Shown here one piece after another: positions 15,437 to 23,235 of a DNA stretch of 30,584 nucleotides; the first letter of the stretch is position 1; each line of letters begins with the position of its first letter. Origin of the DNA: RGIG8767 sp045531685 (lineage in GTDB: Bacteria; Bacillota; Clostridia; Lachnospirales; Lachnospiraceae). Below the pieces are notes generated by a model. It was given only the letters and a program-made list of their open reading frames with translations. It was not told the DNA's origin and searched no databases. The stretch spans positions 1 through 30,584 of the forward strand of contig JAZSEL010000049.1 in assembly GCA_045531685.1 (NCBI GenBank), given 5' to 3'. Both the position numbers and the translations under genes were made by a program.

Positions 15437-16087
15437 ATGACTATTATTCTACAACATAAAATTATTATGAGTGCTGTTCTGCTTTTGTTTATATTTGCCA
15501 TTATCATTCAAATCCGCATGAGCCGCTATTATGCTCTTTTGATTATGGAAACCGAAAATATGGCAACAACAGACATTGCTTTGCTCTGCCAATGCAAACG
15601 GAAATTTACCAATAGTTATCGTATGCATAACGGAATCATGAACGTATCGGTTTTTGTGGAAAAATATTTGAATAAAATCCGAATGGGTAAATTTCGAATT
15701 TCCACTTGGAAACATTTGTCGGGTCAGCTTATATTATTGTCTGTGCTGGCAGCGGGAATGGGTGCCTGTTTAGGGATTATTCAGGGAAGTACCTTCGGGG
15801 AAATCATACCGTTTTACATTGTCAGCATGTTTGGCCTGTATTTTTACTTTGCCATATCCGGGGCATTGGATATAACGGAAAAAAGAGAAATACTAAAAAC
15901 CAACCTCATTGACTATCTGGAAAACCATATGGGGAATAAATTGGAGGATTTAGAAGAGAGTATCAAGAAATTGGAATACGAACAGGACGAGCCGGTTATG
16001 AGTTTTCGGGAAGAAAAGAGAGATTCTTTGGTGAAAAGAAAAGAAACCGCAGAATTGGAAGAACTGTTGCGGGAATTTTTGGCGTAG
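15437..16087 (+). CDS. Unknown membrane protein with charged C-terminal helix
   Basis: A 216-residue protein that I do not recognise. It has a hydrophobic span near the N-terminus (about 9-27), a soluble segment with two cysteines (LLCQCKRKF, ~51-57), then two spans (about 94-118 and 121-143). The C-terminal ~70 residues are highly charged and predicted helical (KLEDLEESIKKLEYEQDEP). The layout resembles an unnamed Lachnospiraceae membrane family. AAGGAGG lies before the ATG. It is a single-gene unit: own promoter and a terminator at 16118-16154. Confidence 0.6.
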   Translation: MTIILQHKIIMSAVLLLFIFAIIIQIRMSRYYALLIMETENMATTDIALLCQCKRKFTNSYRMHNGIMNVSVFVEKYLNKIRMGKFRISTWKHLSGQLILLSVLAAGMGACLGIIQGSTFGEIIPFYIVSMFGLYFYFAISGALDITEKREILKTNLIDYLENHMGNKLEDLEESIKKLEYEQDEPVMSFREEKRDSLVKRKETAELEELLREFLA

Positions 16088-16117
16088 TGAAATAAAATGA
16101 AAATTTTTCAATAGTAG

Positions 16118-16154
16118 AAAGGAGCGGATACGATGGGTATACGTTCCTTTTTAT
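16118..16154 (+). terminator. Terminator of the unknown membrane protein gene
   Basis: A 14-base arm AAAGGAGCGGATAC pairs with GTATACGTTCCTTT, with one G-T pair and one mismatch. TTAT follows. Confidence 0.7.
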
Positions 16155-16158
16155 AGTA

Positions 16159-16187
16159 ATAGAAAGTATGCAGAGTGAACTTTCTAT
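16159..16187 (+). repeat. Second inverted repeat downstream
   Basis: ATAGAAAGT (16159-16167) and ACTTTCTAT (16179-16187), a perfect 9-bp stem with an 11-base loop, eight bases after the terminator arm. It has no T tract. It may be a back-up stop or part of the next gene's leader. Confidence 0.45.
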
Positions 16188-16251
16188 CATTGTATTGAAG
16201 ATAAGATAATGTTACACTTATTTACAAATAGAAATGAGAGAGGGAATACCT

Positions 16252-17211
16252 ATGAAAATTGTAATGTTAGACCGTAACAGTATTGGTTTTGATATTGATG
16301 TAGAGTTTTTTGCAAAGCTTGGTGATTTTGAATATCATAACACAACAGATGCCGCAACATCCAAAACATTGATTAAGGATGCAGACGTTGTTATTTTTAA
16401 TAAAACAAAAATGAATGAAGAAATGCTTAATGAAGCAAAAAATGTAAAGCTTCTTTGCGTAACGGCAACGGGCTTTGATAATATTGATCTTGATTATGCC
16501 AAGTCACGTGGAATTGCGGCATGTAACATTAAAGATTATTCCACACCGGCAGTAGTACAGCATACCTTTGCTCTGGCGCTCAGTGTATTGGAAAAAATCC
16601 GTTACTACGATGACTATGTAAAATCAGGCAAATACAGCGAGCAGATGGGCTTTTCCCATTTTGAAAAGACTTACTTTGAGTTACAGGGTAAAACATGGGG
16701 AATTATCGGACTTGGAAATATTGGCCGTGGTGTGGCAAAGGTTGCAGAAGCCTTTGGTTGTAAGGTTATTTTCTATTCTGCATCCGGTAACAATACGACT
16801 ACGGATTACGAGCGTGTGGACTTTGATACCTTATGTAAGGAATCCGATATTTTATCACTCCATTGCCCACTTACGGATAAGACCCGGGAGATTATGAATC
16901 TGGATGCATTTAAAAAGATGAAGGAAACGGCTATTCTTGTAAATGTTGCCCGTGGCCCGGTAATTAATGACAAAGATTTGTACACTGCATTAACCGAAGG
17001 AATGATTGCGGGAGCCGGACTGGATGTTCTTACAAAAGAGCCAATGGAAAAGACCAATCCGTTAGGTAAGATTAAGGATAGTGAAAAACTGATTATTACT
17101 CCGCATATGGCATGGGCAAGCGTGGAAGCCAGAATACGCTGCATGGAAGAAGTGTATAAAAATATAGAAGCATTTGTTGCAGGGGAAATAAGAAATAGAT
17201 TGGATGTGTAA
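16252..17211 (+). CDS. D-2-hydroxyacid dehydrogenase (hydroxypyruvate reductase-like)
   Basis: A 319-residue NAD(P)-dependent oxidoreductase that interconverts a D-2-hydroxyacid and a 2-ketoacid. The nucleotide loop is GLGNIGRG (153-160). The catalytic residues are in place: Arg234 (NVARGPV), Glu263 (KEP) and His285 (TPHMAW). The position that usually holds an acid for NAD in this family reads FYSASG, with no Asp, which suggests possible NADPH use. I chose the ATG at 16252, seven bases after GAGGG, over the ATG at 16234. The most likely substrates are hydroxypyruvate or glyoxylate, but lactate-type substrates are not excluded. A terminator follows. Confidence 0.85.
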   Translation: MKIVMLDRNSIGFDIDVEFFAKLGDFEYHNTTDAATSKTLIKDADVVIFNKTKMNEEMLNEAKNVKLLCVTATGFDNIDLDYAKSRGIAACNIKDYSTPAVVQHTFALALSVLEKIRYYDDYVKSGKYSEQMGFSHFEKTYFELQGKTWGIIGLGNIGRGVAKVAEAFGCKVIFYSASGNNTTTDYERVDFDTLCKESDILSLHCPLTDKTREIMNLDAFKKMKETAILVNVARGPVINDKDLYTALTEGMIAGAGLDVLTKEPMEKTNPLGKIKDSEKLIITPHMAWASVEARIRCMEEVYKNIEAFVAGEIRNRLDV

Positions 17212-17218
17212 ATAACAG

Positions 17219-17256
17219 AAGGAAACGGATTATCATATAGATTCGTTTCCTTTCTT
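17219..17256 (+). terminator. Terminator of the dehydrogenase gene
   Basis: AAGGAAACG (17219-17227) pairs with CGTTTCCTT (17244-17252), extended inside by GAT/ATT partial pairing; TTCTTAATTT follows. Confidence 0.75.
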
Positions 17257-17274
17257 AATTTGAAAAATTATTTC

Positions 17275-17305
17275 TTGACCCTTACGTAACGTCATAGTTT
17301 ATGAT
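17275..17305 (+). promoter_or_regulatory. MerR-type promoter with 19-base spacer
   Basis: TTGACC (17275-17280), a 19-base spacer and TATGAT (17300-17305). The spacer holds the palindrome TTACGTAA (17282-17289). An over-long spacer with a dyad between the -35 and -10 is the hallmark of promoters activated by MerR regulators through DNA untwisting. The gene just downstream is a MerR protein, so autoregulation is likely. Confidence 0.75.
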
Positions 17306-17330
17306 GGGTATACACGAGGAGGAAATCAAT

Positions 17331-18071
17331 ATGCGAACAGTGAATGAAGTGAGTAAATTAACGGGAGTGAGTATACGCACTCTGCATTATTATGATGAAA
17401 TCGGATTACTGTCTCCAACATCGATTACGGAGGCAGGATACAGGTTGTATGACGATACGGCCTTGGAGCGATTACAGCATATTATGTTATTCCGGGAATT
17501 ACAGTTTCCGCTAAAAGATATCGGGGATATTTTGAATGCCTCGAACTTTGACAGAAATAGGGCCCTTGAACAGCAGATACAACTTTTAACACTAAAAAAA
17601 GAGCATATTGAAAACCTGATAATCTTTGCTCGTGGAATACAAGGAATAGGAGTGAAGAATATGAAAAATATGGATTTTTCTGTGTTTGATGCAAAAAAAT
17701 TGGATGAGTATGCAGCACAGGCAAAAGCATCCTGGGGCAACACAGAAGCGTATAAAGAGTTTGAAGAAAAAGAGAAAGGCCGTACTAAGGAGCAGGCGGA
17801 TGAGATTGCAGAGGGTATGATGGCGTTATTCACAGAGTTTGGTCTATTAATGAAGGACGGAAAGACAGTGGAGTCGGATGAAGTACAGGCACAGGTAAAG
17901 AAATTGCAAGACTATATTACCGAACATTATTACACTTGTACGGAGAAGATTCTTGCCGGACTTGGAAAGATGTATAGTGGCGGCGGCAGTATAACGGAGA
18001 ACATTGATAAGTTCGGTGGAGAAGGAACTGCTGATTTTGCAGCAAACGCAATAGGGGTTTATTGTAAATAA
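17331..18071 (+). CDS. MerR family regulator with TipAS-type effector domain
   Basis: A 246-residue transcription activator. The N-terminal winged helix (about 1-70) begins MRTVNEVSKLTGVSIRTLHY, followed by YDEIGLL and AGYRLYDD, the MerR signature. A dimerisation helix follows. The C-terminal ~120 residues (WGNTEAYKEFEEKEKGRT..., then YYTCTEKILAGLGKMY) match the TipAS ligand-binding domain of TipAL, Mta and SkgA, which sense drugs or oxidative stress. GAGGAGG lies eight bases before the ATG at 17331. An ATG at 17301 falls inside the -10 box and cannot be the start. No target gene other than itself is visible in the window. Confidence 0.88.
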   Translation: MRTVNEVSKLTGVSIRTLHYYDEIGLLSPTSITEAGYRLYDDTALERLQHIMLFRELQFPLKDIGDILNASNFDRNRALEQQIQLLTLKKEHIENLIIFARGIQGIGVKNMKNMDFSVFDAKKLDEYAAQAKASWGNTEAYKEFEEKEKGRTKEQADEIAEGMMALFTEFGLLMKDGKTVESDEVQAQVKKLQDYITEHYYTCTEKILAGLGKMYSGGGSITENIDKFGGEGTADFAANAIGVYCK

Positions 18072-18098
18072 GATTTGTTGTATAATAATGAGGACAGA

Positions 18099-18138
18099 AA
18101 AAAGGCTGTTGTAACGTAGGTTGCAATGGCCTTTTGTT
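18099..18138 (+). terminator. Terminator of the MerR gene
   Basis: AAAAGGC pairs with GCCTTTT, continued by TTGTAAC / GTTGCAA around a four-base loop; TTTGTTT follows. Confidence 0.75.
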
Positions 18139-18170
18139 TCAAAACAAGAAATCAAAATGAGGTATTAAAT

Positions 18171-18287
18171 ATGGGGAAACAGAAAGTATACTTACACGGA
18201 CAGATTTTAGGAACACATTCTTTCTTGCTTACAGATGGATTTTGTCAAGAGAATGAAATTTTTGAGTGCGGAATATGTGAGGAATAA
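18171..18287 (+). CDS. 38-residue frame: small protein or sugar-kinase remnant
   Basis: A short frame with GAGG nine bases before its ATG. Its stop codon lies two bases before the next gene's ATG. The Shine-Dalgarno of that next gene is inside this frame, so the two would be translationally coupled. The peptide begins MGKQKVYLHGQILGTHSFLL and ends in CGICEE, with three cysteines. The opening resembles the first beta strand and turn of PfkB-type carbohydrate kinases (a short strand, G-x-x-L-x-T-x-S-F-L-L, then DGF). I therefore consider it may be the left-over N-terminus of a deleted kinase gene. That is an impression from memory, not a search result. Confidence 0.45.
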   Translation: MGKQKVYLHGQILGTHSFLLTDGFCQENEIFECGICEE

Positions 18288-18289
18288 CT

Positions 18290-19198
18290 ATGTTAAGAAA
18301 ACCAAAAGGGTTCTATCCGGTCAGTATATGCCGGTTGGATACCGGATACCTAGGAAGCAGAGAGTATAAAAGAAAATTGTCGCTTATGATTTTTTATCCG
18401 TCTGAAAACGGGCAAGATATCTGTCCGTATATGGATGTGGAGTATCAGAAAAAAGTTGCCGTCGGACAAAGAGTAAACAACGGAGTGGATACCTTTTGTT
18501 ACACGGACGGGCAGATTGGCAGTAAAAAAGAAAAATACCCGGTAGTCATTTATAATCATGGGCTTACGGGCTTCCAGATGGAAAGTACGGTGTTATGTGC
18601 CGATATTGCGTCCGAGGGGTATGTGGTAGTAAGCATAGGGCATCCTTTCGGAGCGGGTGCAGTAACATATACAAACAACGAAATATTTCGGAATTTTGGC
18701 AACATAGAATTTGGAAAACATAATCTTAATGAACTTGGTGAACTGTGGAAAGAAGATATCCTTCACTCAATTGAGTATATATACGCCATGGAAAATGGAA
18801 CTGCAGAGTCTGCTTTTAAGGGCAGACTGGAACTGTCCGGAGGTGTTCATTTGATGGGTGTGTCGTTTGGAGGATGTTGTAGTGTTGCAGTAGCTTTACA
18901 GGATAACCGTGTGAGGGATGCGGTTAACCTCGATGGTGGACTGTTTGTGGAATTAATTCCTGTCTTTAGGGATAAACCCATTCTTATTCTTCGTAGTTTT
19001 CTGAATTACAAGGCAAACCGTAAATTGGATGAAGTAGGTTGTACGAATGTCCGGGTAGAAAAATTCAGGAAAGTGACACACTGGGAGTTTTCAGATGGAA
19101 TTTATCTTGGGGATAAAGGGAAAAACAACCGGGAGTGGGCAGACAGAATCAGTATGGCAAGAGCAGAAATGTGTCTGGAATTCTGGGGTATGTCTTAA
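18290..19198 (+). CDS. PAF-acetylhydrolase-like alpha/beta hydrolase
   Basis: A 302-residue cytoplasmic esterase candidate. The triad follows the platelet-activating-factor acetylhydrolase pattern: Ser192 in GVSFGG (190-195), Asp215 in NLDGG, His264 in VTHWEFSD. The oxyanion strand is VVIYNHGLTG (85-94). No signal peptide is seen. GAGG precedes the ATG by seven bases. It sits directly before the GH120 xylosidase gene (61 bases apart), which suggests, without proving, a role in removing acyl groups from xylo-oligosaccharides inside the cell. Lipase or other acyl-esterase activity is equally possible from sequence. Confidence 0.78.
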   Translation: MLRKPKGFYPVSICRLDTGYLGSREYKRKLSLMIFYPSENGQDICPYMDVEYQKKVAVGQRVNNGVDTFCYTDGQIGSKKEKYPVVIYNHGLTGFQMESTVLCADIASEGYVVVSIGHPFGAGAVTYTNNEIFRNFGNIEFGKHNLNELGELWKEDILHSIEYIYAMENGTAESAFKGRLELSGGVHLMGVSFGGCCSVAVALQDNRVRDAVNLDGGLFVELIPVFRDKPILILRSFLNYKANRKLDEVGCTNVRVEKFRKVTHWEFSDGIYLGDKGKNNREWADRISMARAEMCLEFWGMS

Positions 19199-19259
19199 AC
19201 GGAAAGTTAGAGGATATTAACGTTAAAAGAAACAGGATAGCAGGGAGAAAGAAGACAGT

Positions 19260-21290
19260 ATGGAATATCACGTATCGAAAAGTGGAAATGACGTGGCGTT
19301 AGGAAGTGGGGATGCGCCATTTTTAACAATATCCCGTGCAGCGCAGGTTGCTGTGGCCGGAGATGTGGTTATCGTACATGCAGGTGTATACAGAGAGTGG
19401 GTAAATCCAGCAAATGGTGGAACAAAGGATGCAAGAATCGTTTATCAGTCAGCCGGAGATGGCGAAGTAGTGATTACCGGTGCAGAGCAGGTGAAAAACT
19501 GGGTAAACGAAGACGGTAAGGTATGGACAGCAGAAGTAGATAACAGTATTTTTACGCATCGTAACCCATTCAAGGAAGATTTGTGTGGGGATTGGCTTTT
19601 TGATGGAGCATTTGTGCCTCATTTGGGTGATGTGTTTTTGAATGGAAAGTCTTTGTACGAAGCAGAGTCTGTAGAAAAATTACAGAATCCGGAAGTATGG
19701 GATCAGGCAAAATACCCAGAGGATTCTAAATTGGTATGGTACGCCGAAGCGGGCGAAAAAACCACGAAGTTTTGGGCTAATTTTGGTGATGTAGATCCAA
19801 GAGTGGAAAATGTAGAAATTAGTGTGCGGCCTTTCTGCTTCTGGCCGGAGAAGACGGGACGGAATTATATTACGGTAAAGGGTTTTACTATTTGTCAGGC
19901 AGCTCCTCAGTGGGCACCGCCTACGGCTTTGCAAGAGGGAATGATAGGACCTCATTGGAGCAAGGGCTGGATTATAGAGGACAATCTGATTTATGAGTCC
20001 AAATGTGTAGGAGTCAGTCTGGGTAAAGATTTGGATAGCGGACATAACAGAGGTCCGAAAGGGAAATCCAAAGGCGGTACCCAGAGAGAACAGGAGGTAA
20101 TCTTCCATGCCCTGCAAGGTAATTGGAAGAAAGATAATATAGGTAGTCATATTGTACGAAATAATATTATTCACGATTGTGAGCAGGCAGGAGTGGTAGG
20201 ACATTTAGGTGGTGCATTCAGTATTATTGAAGGAAATACCATCTATAACATTCACCATAAACGTATTTTTCACGGCGCAGAAGTAGCAGGAATCAAACTT
20301 CATGCATCTTTGGATACGCAGATTCGGAATAATAGGATTTATGGTTGCTATCGTGCTGTATGGTTGGATTGGCAGGCACAGGGCACTCGTATCAGCAGGA
20401 ATGTGTTCTTTGACAATTTATCTGAGGATTTCTTTGTTGAAGTTTGTCACGGACCGTACCTCGTAGACCACAATCTGTTTTTATCCAAGATGAACTTTAG
20501 AAATTTGTCTCAAGGTGGAGCTTTTGTACATAATCTTTTTGCGGGAAGAATGGTTCTGCGAGAGGAATTGTCCAGATGGACCCCGTATCACTTTGCACAT
20601 GATACAGCGGTTGCCGGTTACAATAATTTTACGGGCGGTGATGACCGTTATGTGAATAATTTGTTCCTATTTGATGGGGATGAGGATAAGTCCGTGAAAC
20701 CGATGACATTCTTCGAACATTTACCGCTGCCGCTTCGTAAGGAGAATAAGGAGTCGGGTCAGATTATGGATGGTGTACCGGATGATTCCGTATGCTATTT
20801 GTACCCTTCAGGCCTTTCCGCGTATGATAAGTATCCGGTTGGCAATGAAAAGATGCCTTGGGAGTTTACGGGGGAAGAACGTAAGGAACGAACCGAAAAA
20901 TACGGAGACCTTTATCCTCTTGGACGTTGGGCGATTCCTGTAATGATAAAGGGAAATGCGTATTTTGGCGGTGCAGTGGGAAGTGTTCACGAGCCGGAAG
21001 CAAAGGTTTGTAATCAGGCAGGCATTACCATAGAGTTTTCCGAAAAGAAAGACAAGGCATTCATATATATCAAAGATGCAGAATTGCTTGGTGGTATCGG
21101 CTCAGAACTTTTATCTGCGGATACATTGGGTGAATCTTACCATGCGGAAATGGCTTATGAGAATCCTGATGGAACCAACATCGTATTCGACACTGATTTC
21201 TTTGGGAAAAAACGTCCGACAGGCAATGTAACACCGGGACCTTTTGAAGTGATGGGTGTGGGTACATTGGAATGCGAGTTTGAAATATAG
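19260..21290 (+). CDS. GH120 beta-xylosidase
   Basis: A 676-residue right-handed beta-helix glycosidase without a signal peptide, so cytoplasmic. It reads along its length like the GH120 beta-xylosidase XylC of Thermoanaerobacterium saccharolyticum: MEYHVSKSGND opening, VHAGVYREWVNP, QWAPPTALQEGMIGP, WSKGWIIEDN, VGHLGG, AGIKLHA and GPYLVDHN. The catalytic pair known for XylC corresponds to nucleophile Asp370 (WLDWQAQGTR) and acid/base Glu394 (FFVEVCHGPY), here 24 residues apart against 23 in my recollection of XylC. The enzyme releases xylose from short xylo-oligosaccharides after uptake. A TTAACGTTAA palindrome at 19217-19226 lies upstream and could be an operator. The Shine-Dalgarno (GGGAG) is somewhat distant from the ATG. 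Confidence 0.85.
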   Translation: MEYHVSKSGNDVALGSGDAPFLTISRAAQVAVAGDVVIVHAGVYREWVNPANGGTKDARIVYQSAGDGEVVITGAEQVKNWVNEDGKVWTAEVDNSIFTHRNPFKEDLCGDWLFDGAFVPHLGDVFLNGKSLYEAESVEKLQNPEVWDQAKYPEDSKLVWYAEAGEKTTKFWANFGDVDPRVENVEISVRPFCFWPEKTGRNYITVKGFTICQAAPQWAPPTALQEGMIGPHWSKGWIIEDNLIYESKCVGVSLGKDLDSGHNRGPKGKSKGGTQREQEVIFHALQGNWKKDNIGSHIVRNNIIHDCEQAGVVGHLGGAFSIIEGNTIYNIHHKRIFHGAEVAGIKLHASLDTQIRNNRIYGCYRAVWLDWQAQGTRISRNVFFDNLSEDFFVEVCHGPYLVDHNLFLSKMNFRNLSQGGAFVHNLFAGRMVLREELSRWTPYHFAHDTAVAGYNNFTGGDDRYVNNLFLFDGDEDKSVKPMTFFEHLPLPLRKENKESGQIMDGVPDDSVCYLYPSGLSAYDKYPVGNEKMPWEFTGEERKERTEKYGDLYPLGRWAIPVMIKGNAYFGGAVGSVHEPEAKVCNQAGITIEFSEKKDKAFIYIKDAELLGGIGSELLSADTLGESYHAEMAYENPDGTNIVFDTDFFGKKRPTGNVTPGPFEVMGVGTLECEFEI

Positions 21291-21389
21291 CAGATAGAAT
21301 TAGGAAAAAATAGGAGAGATTCTCAGCCTTGCGCTATGGCTTGTTTTGTGAGAAAATTCCATAAGAGAATTTGACCGGAGGAATAGGAT

Positions 21390-22142
21390 ATGAAATTTAT
21401 TTCGTGGAATGTAAACGGATTAAGAGCATGTATGCAGAAGGGATTTATGGACTTTTTCAATGAAATGGATGCGGATGTATTTTGCGTACAGGAAACAAAA
21501 ATGCAGCCGGGACAGTTGGAACTGGAATTACCGGGCTATTTCCAGTATTGGAATTCTGCGGAAAAGAAGGGTTACTCCGGTACAGCATTATTTACGAAAA
21601 AAGAACCAATCTCTGTAACATACGGAATCGGAGTGGAGGAGCATGACCATGAAGGCCGTGTGATTACCGCGGAGTTTGAGGATTACTACGTGGTAACGGT
21701 TTATACACCAAACTCTCAGCGCGAGCTTACAAGACTGGATTATCGTATGCAGTGGGAAGAAGCATTCCTTGCCTATATTAATGGTTTGAAAGAGAAAAAG
21801 GGAGTTATCTTCTGTGGAGACCTTAATGTCGCCCACAAGGAAATTGACCTTAAGAATCCGAAAACAAATCATCGCAACGCAGGCTTTACGGACGAAGAAC
21901 GCAACTGCTTTACAAGAGTACTCGAAAATGGCTTTATCGATACTTTCCGTCATTTTTATCCTGACATGACGGATATTTATTCCTGGTGGTCCTATATGTT
22001 CCAGGCGCGTTCCAAGAATGTAGGTTGGCGTATTGACTACTTTGTGGCATCCGAGAATTTGAGAGACCGTCTCGTGGATGCAAAGATTCATACCGAAGTT
22101 CTGGGCTCGGATCATTGCCCGGTGGAAGTGGAGTTGAAATAG
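21390..22142 (+). CDS. xth: Exodeoxyribonuclease III / AP endonuclease
   Basis: A 250-residue Mg2+-dependent DNA repair enzyme that cuts at abasic sites and trims 3' ends. Active-site residues of the ExoIII/APE1 family are all present: Asn7 (WNVNGLR), Glu35 (QETK), Tyr105 (YTPNSQ), Asp144 and Asn146 (GDLNVAH), Asp241-His242 (GSDHCPV). The RLDYRMQWE helix and the WWSYMFQAR, GWRIDYF segments are standard. The length is normal. GGAGG precedes the ATG. A strong terminator follows. Confidence 0.95.
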   Translation: MKFISWNVNGLRACMQKGFMDFFNEMDADVFCVQETKMQPGQLELELPGYFQYWNSAEKKGYSGTALFTKKEPISVTYGIGVEEHDHEGRVITAEFEDYYVVTVYTPNSQRELTRLDYRMQWEEAFLAYINGLKEKKGVIFCGDLNVAHKEIDLKNPKTNHRNAGFTDEERNCFTRVLENGFIDTFRHFYPDMTDIYSWWSYMFQARSKNVGWRIDYFVASENLRDRLVDAKIHTEVLGSDHCPVEVELK

Positions 22143-22187
22143 AGTTTGAAAATCGGATAAGTTGGTTGTAGGTTTATAAATTGCAAA

Positions 22188-22223
22188 AGCCGGTATACAT
22201 TTAAAAATTTATGTATACCGGCT
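22188..22223. terminator. Bidirectional terminator
   Basis: A perfect 13-bp stem, AGCCGGTATACAT (22188-22200) with its complement (22211-22223), and an AT-rich 10-base loop. It lies between the exonuclease gene and the convergent gene at 22237-22836. Confidence 0.85.
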
Positions 22224-22236
22224 CTGAAATTGTTAT

Positions 22237-22836
22237 TTATTTGTTGTTTTGTAGAAGGTCTAATTGTTGTTTCAATTCATTAATCATTGTCTTTAGCTGT
22301 TCATTTTCTGCCTTCATGTCGGCAACTTCGTCCTGTAATTCTTCCACCGTCTTTTCATATTTATCACTTATCAGTTCCAAAGATTGATCACACATTCGCA
22401 TTGTAAATTCCTCCAACTCTTTATACTTTGAATAAATCTTCATGTATAATTTCGTCGTTAATTCTATTAAATCCAAAGCATCACTATGAGAAATGTTACC
22501 TACTGTCTCGTTCTCATATATCGATTCTATTATATCATTCATGACAAAGTTTTGCAACTCTTCCAAATTCTCTTCCGTACGGAGATTTTCAATCTCCTCA
22601 TCTTCCGTCATTTGGGCTTCGATATGATAACTGTCCCTGCCATTGATAGTCAAAATACTATCTGCTAGTGTTCTCTTTAAATCCTTATTTTCGTGCTCTG
22701 TCCAATTATATGTAATCTTACTGTCTGTTGGGTAATTGGTGTCGAATAGACCATTGATAAGATTAATAACGGTTTTCTCTGATAGTGTAAGAATGCGTTT
22801 AAACGCTTTGTCATAGATTTGGTAAATTTCGTTCAT
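22237..22836 (-). CDS. Rpn/PD-(D/E)XK family protein, probably internally deleted
   Basis: A 199-residue protein. Its N-terminal ~80 residues are the start of the 'Rpn family recombination-promoting nuclease / putative transposase' group: FKRILTLSEKTVINLINGLF, then LADSILTINGRDSYHIEAQM with Asp59 and the Glu73-x-Gln75 strand. Its C-terminal ~110 residues are the family's tail, an acidic helical stretch ending in a coiled coil (EELQDEVADMKAENEQLKTM). Family members are usually about 300 residues; here the strands and helices between EDEEIE and NLRTEENLEE appear to be missing, an in-frame loss of roughly 100 residues near residue 82. The remaining protein probably lacks a complete nuclease core. 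AAAGGA lies before the ATG. No terminal repeats were seen. Confidence 0.65.
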   Translation of the reverse strand: MNEIYQIYDKAFKRILTLSEKTVINLINGLFDTNYPTDSKITYNWTEHENKDLKRTLADSILTINGRDSYHIEAQMTEDEEIENLRTEENLEELQNFVMNDIIESIYENETVGNISHSDALDLIELTTKLYMKIYSKYKELEEFTMRMCDQSLELISDKYEKTVEELQDEVADMKAENEQLKTMINELKQQLDLLQNNK

Positions 22837-22901
22837 AGACGTGTTAATCCTTTCGAAAAACTATATTCAGTTGTAACAAAATAAAAGAATGTAATTATAC
22901 A

Positions 22902-23177
22902 ATCATAGGCATCACCAACTCTCAAATCAAAACGGAAGTCTTTGGTCGAATGACCTTGAACTATTTAGAAGTAAGGGATATCCCGCATAGGGACAAGGGG
23001 AAAAGTATCAAATACCGCATATAGAGTGTATCATATATGGAGTTTGTCCGCAATAACTTTTGTATTACAAACAGATATGATATTATTAGCGGAGAATAGC
23101 ATTACGATTTGGAAGTAAAAGATGTCAGCCCATCGGTGGATGATGGTGTCAGAAAGTTTTTTTTTAAAATTTTATAA
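22902..23177 (+). pseudogene. Degenerate reading frame with two in-frame TAG codons
   Basis: One frame reads as normal protein for over 90 codons except for TAG at 23022 and 23097; it ends at TAA 23175. Readable parts: EVFGRMTLNYLEVRDIPHRD, DKGKSIKYRI, then VSYMEFVRNNFCITNRYDII, then HYDLEVKDVSPSVDDGVRKF. I do not recognise the family. There is no ribosome binding site or clear start. Both stops differ from CAG by one transition, which fits a decayed gene. It lies between the shortened Rpn-type gene and the riboswitch promoter. Confidence 0.5.
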
Positions 23178-23192
23178 TTGATTCAAAATTTT

Positions 23193-23221
23193 TTGACAGA
23201 ACGAATAATAGCTGATAGAAT
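23193..23221 (+). promoter_or_regulatory. Promoter of the riboswitch-mntP transcript
   Basis: TTGACA (23193-23198), a 17-base spacer and TAGAAT (23216-23221). Transcription would start near 23228, just before the riboswitch. Confidence 0.8.
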
Positions 23222-23235
23222 AAGCCTACCAGAAA

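Noticed and set aside
19680..20204. 174-codon minus-strand frame within the GH120 gene
   Set aside because: It is antisense to a gene recognised along its full length, and its composition is not protein-like.
21291..21389. Terminator after the xylosidase gene
   Set aside because: AGCC/GGCT with a T-rich tail near 21326-21352 gives only four pairs, too weak to call.
22911..23180. Amber readthrough (selenocysteine- or pyrrolysine-like) gene with two TAG codons
   Set aside because: No start, no ribosome binding site and no recoding element; decay explains it more simply.
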